Assembly: GCA_035222895.1 (NCBI GenBank)
Contig: JAVYIG010000035.1
Coordinates: forward strand, 992,001-1,056,000
Origin: Strongylocentrotus droebachiensis
Taxonomy: Eukaryota > Echinodermata > Echinoidea > Camarodonta > Strongylocentrotidae
Direction: 5' to 3'
Length of the DNA stretch: 64,000 nt
The position numbers and the translations under genes were made by a program. The notes below the pieces were generated by a model. It was given only the letters and a program-made list of their open reading frames with translations, was not told the origin of the DNA and made no database searches. Shown one piece after another: positions 63,181 through 64,000 of the stretch. The stretch's first letter is position 1, and each line of letters starts with the position of its first letter.

Positions 63181-63560
63181 TACCTATTCCGCCCTCTCCC
63201 TTTCTCTTTCAACCCTCTTATCCCGGCCCCCCACTCAGTGTTATTTAGGGTACGCATATGCTCGTTCCCTCTTTTTGAAAGCACCCCCTATCTGAGGACT
63301 GCCAACATTTCCGAACCCCCTTTTCGCGGGCTTTTCCTGCCTTGGAGACCCCCCTAAATCAGGGAAAATGTTCAATGTACCCCCCTAAATTCGGAATAAT
63401 TTCTCAGGAGTCCAAAGAGATGAGAGAAAAGTCAAATACACCCCTTTTTTTTACAATTCTCGGGCCGGACTTTGTCGCACTAAAAGTACCCCTTTACCGG
63501 ACATTTTGGCAACACGCATGCGGTCATTTCGAAACCCGAGTGGGGGGGGGGGGGGGGGGC
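63181..63560. repeat. C-rich repeat-like block ending in G18
   Basis: ACCCCCCTAAAT occurs twice about 30 bp apart (near 63,348 and 63,379), and the block ends in an 18-G run at 63,542-63,559. Composition differs sharply from the AT-rich surroundings, suggesting a transposon remnant. The family was not identified. Confidence 0.5.
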
Positions 63561-64000
63561 CTCTTATACATTTCTATTTTCTCTCTTGTTTTGTTCTCTT
63601 TTCATAGTATTTCTCAATTCCAATCATTCAAAAATAACTTTCTTTTTAAAATACTATATATTACATATATTATTTATTCTGTAACAGTCTGAATATCGAA
63701 TTTCTCTCAAGTCTCATGGGCTTTCCATCTTCTAAACCAGTGCTCTAAATTATACATGATTGATGGATTGATTGATTGAATTCGCCAAACCTCAACATAC
63801 AACAATATTAAAGAATAACGGATCAAAATTAAGTCAGCTTGAACAGGGTAACCCACTAAGGCTCGAGAGCTTATTTCCTGTGGGATGACAGGGGTGAATC
63901 TTCAATTTATGTTTTTGGAATCGTTTTAAAAAATATTTTTGTACTTGTATCAAAATTTGCAGATTCTTCTGGACAATAAAAGGTTTCAAACCACTGACAA
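63561..64000. other. AT-rich flank with (GATT)n microsatellite
   Basis: (GATT)n lies at 63,758-63,779. AATAAA occurs near 63,975 within a sequence that could be a transcript 3' end, but no coding region was linked to it. Confidence 0.4.

Noticed and set aside
63342-63692. 116-codon frame
   Set aside because: It crosses an 18-G run and a C-rich repeat block, so it is almost certainly repeat-derived noise.

Overview
The window is dominated by a head-to-tail tandem array of U1 spliceosomal snRNA genes. From base 1 to about 54,920, a unit of roughly 1,121 bp repeats with near-perfect identity. It carries 49 complete U1 genes, all on the + strand, and the array runs off the left edge. Each gene is about 162 nt. 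It has the 5' splice-site-pairing end, the U1-70K loop in stem-loop I, the U1A loop in stem-loop II, stem-loop III, an Sm site, and stem-loop IV capped by TTCG. The U1 body is metazoan. Tandem U1 repeats of about 1.1 kb are known from sea urchins, where they serve oocytes and early embryos. C/G-run-rich, hAT-like repeat debris in the flank would fit too. An echinoderm, most likely a sea urchin, is therefore my best guess, but the species cannot be fixed from this sequence.

The roughly 960 bp between genes holds the promoter (last ~100-200 bp before each U1), a 3'-box-like element just after each gene, and spacer that looks noncoding. Spacers fall into five main classes, called A-E here, defined by linked substitutions and small indels. 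Their order shows nested higher-order repeats: exact periods of 2, 3, 4 and 6 units and a four-start block repeated 13 units apart. This is the pattern expected from recent unequal crossing-over and gene conversion. The U1 body is almost invariant. The two substitutions I found are in copy 22 and in copy 24; the latter changes the U1A-binding loop.

The right end of the array can be reconstructed. The spacer after copy 49 has lost 41 bp between short direct repeats. The promoter of what would be the 50th gene is split by a 2,255-bp insertion (54,921-57,175) with an 8-bp target duplication and hAT-like ends. Beyond the insertion the U1 promoter resumes for 46 bp and then stops within the candidate PSE, at -48. 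The insertion contains a minisatellite of alternating long and short monomers built around a GCGAAGC-type mini-hairpin.

From 57,222 to 64,000 the sequence is AT-rich, apparently noncoding flank with microsatellites, a possible small MITE, a diverged inverted repeat, and a possible CRE/ETS/YY1 promoter. No convincing protein-coding gene was found anywhere in the window.
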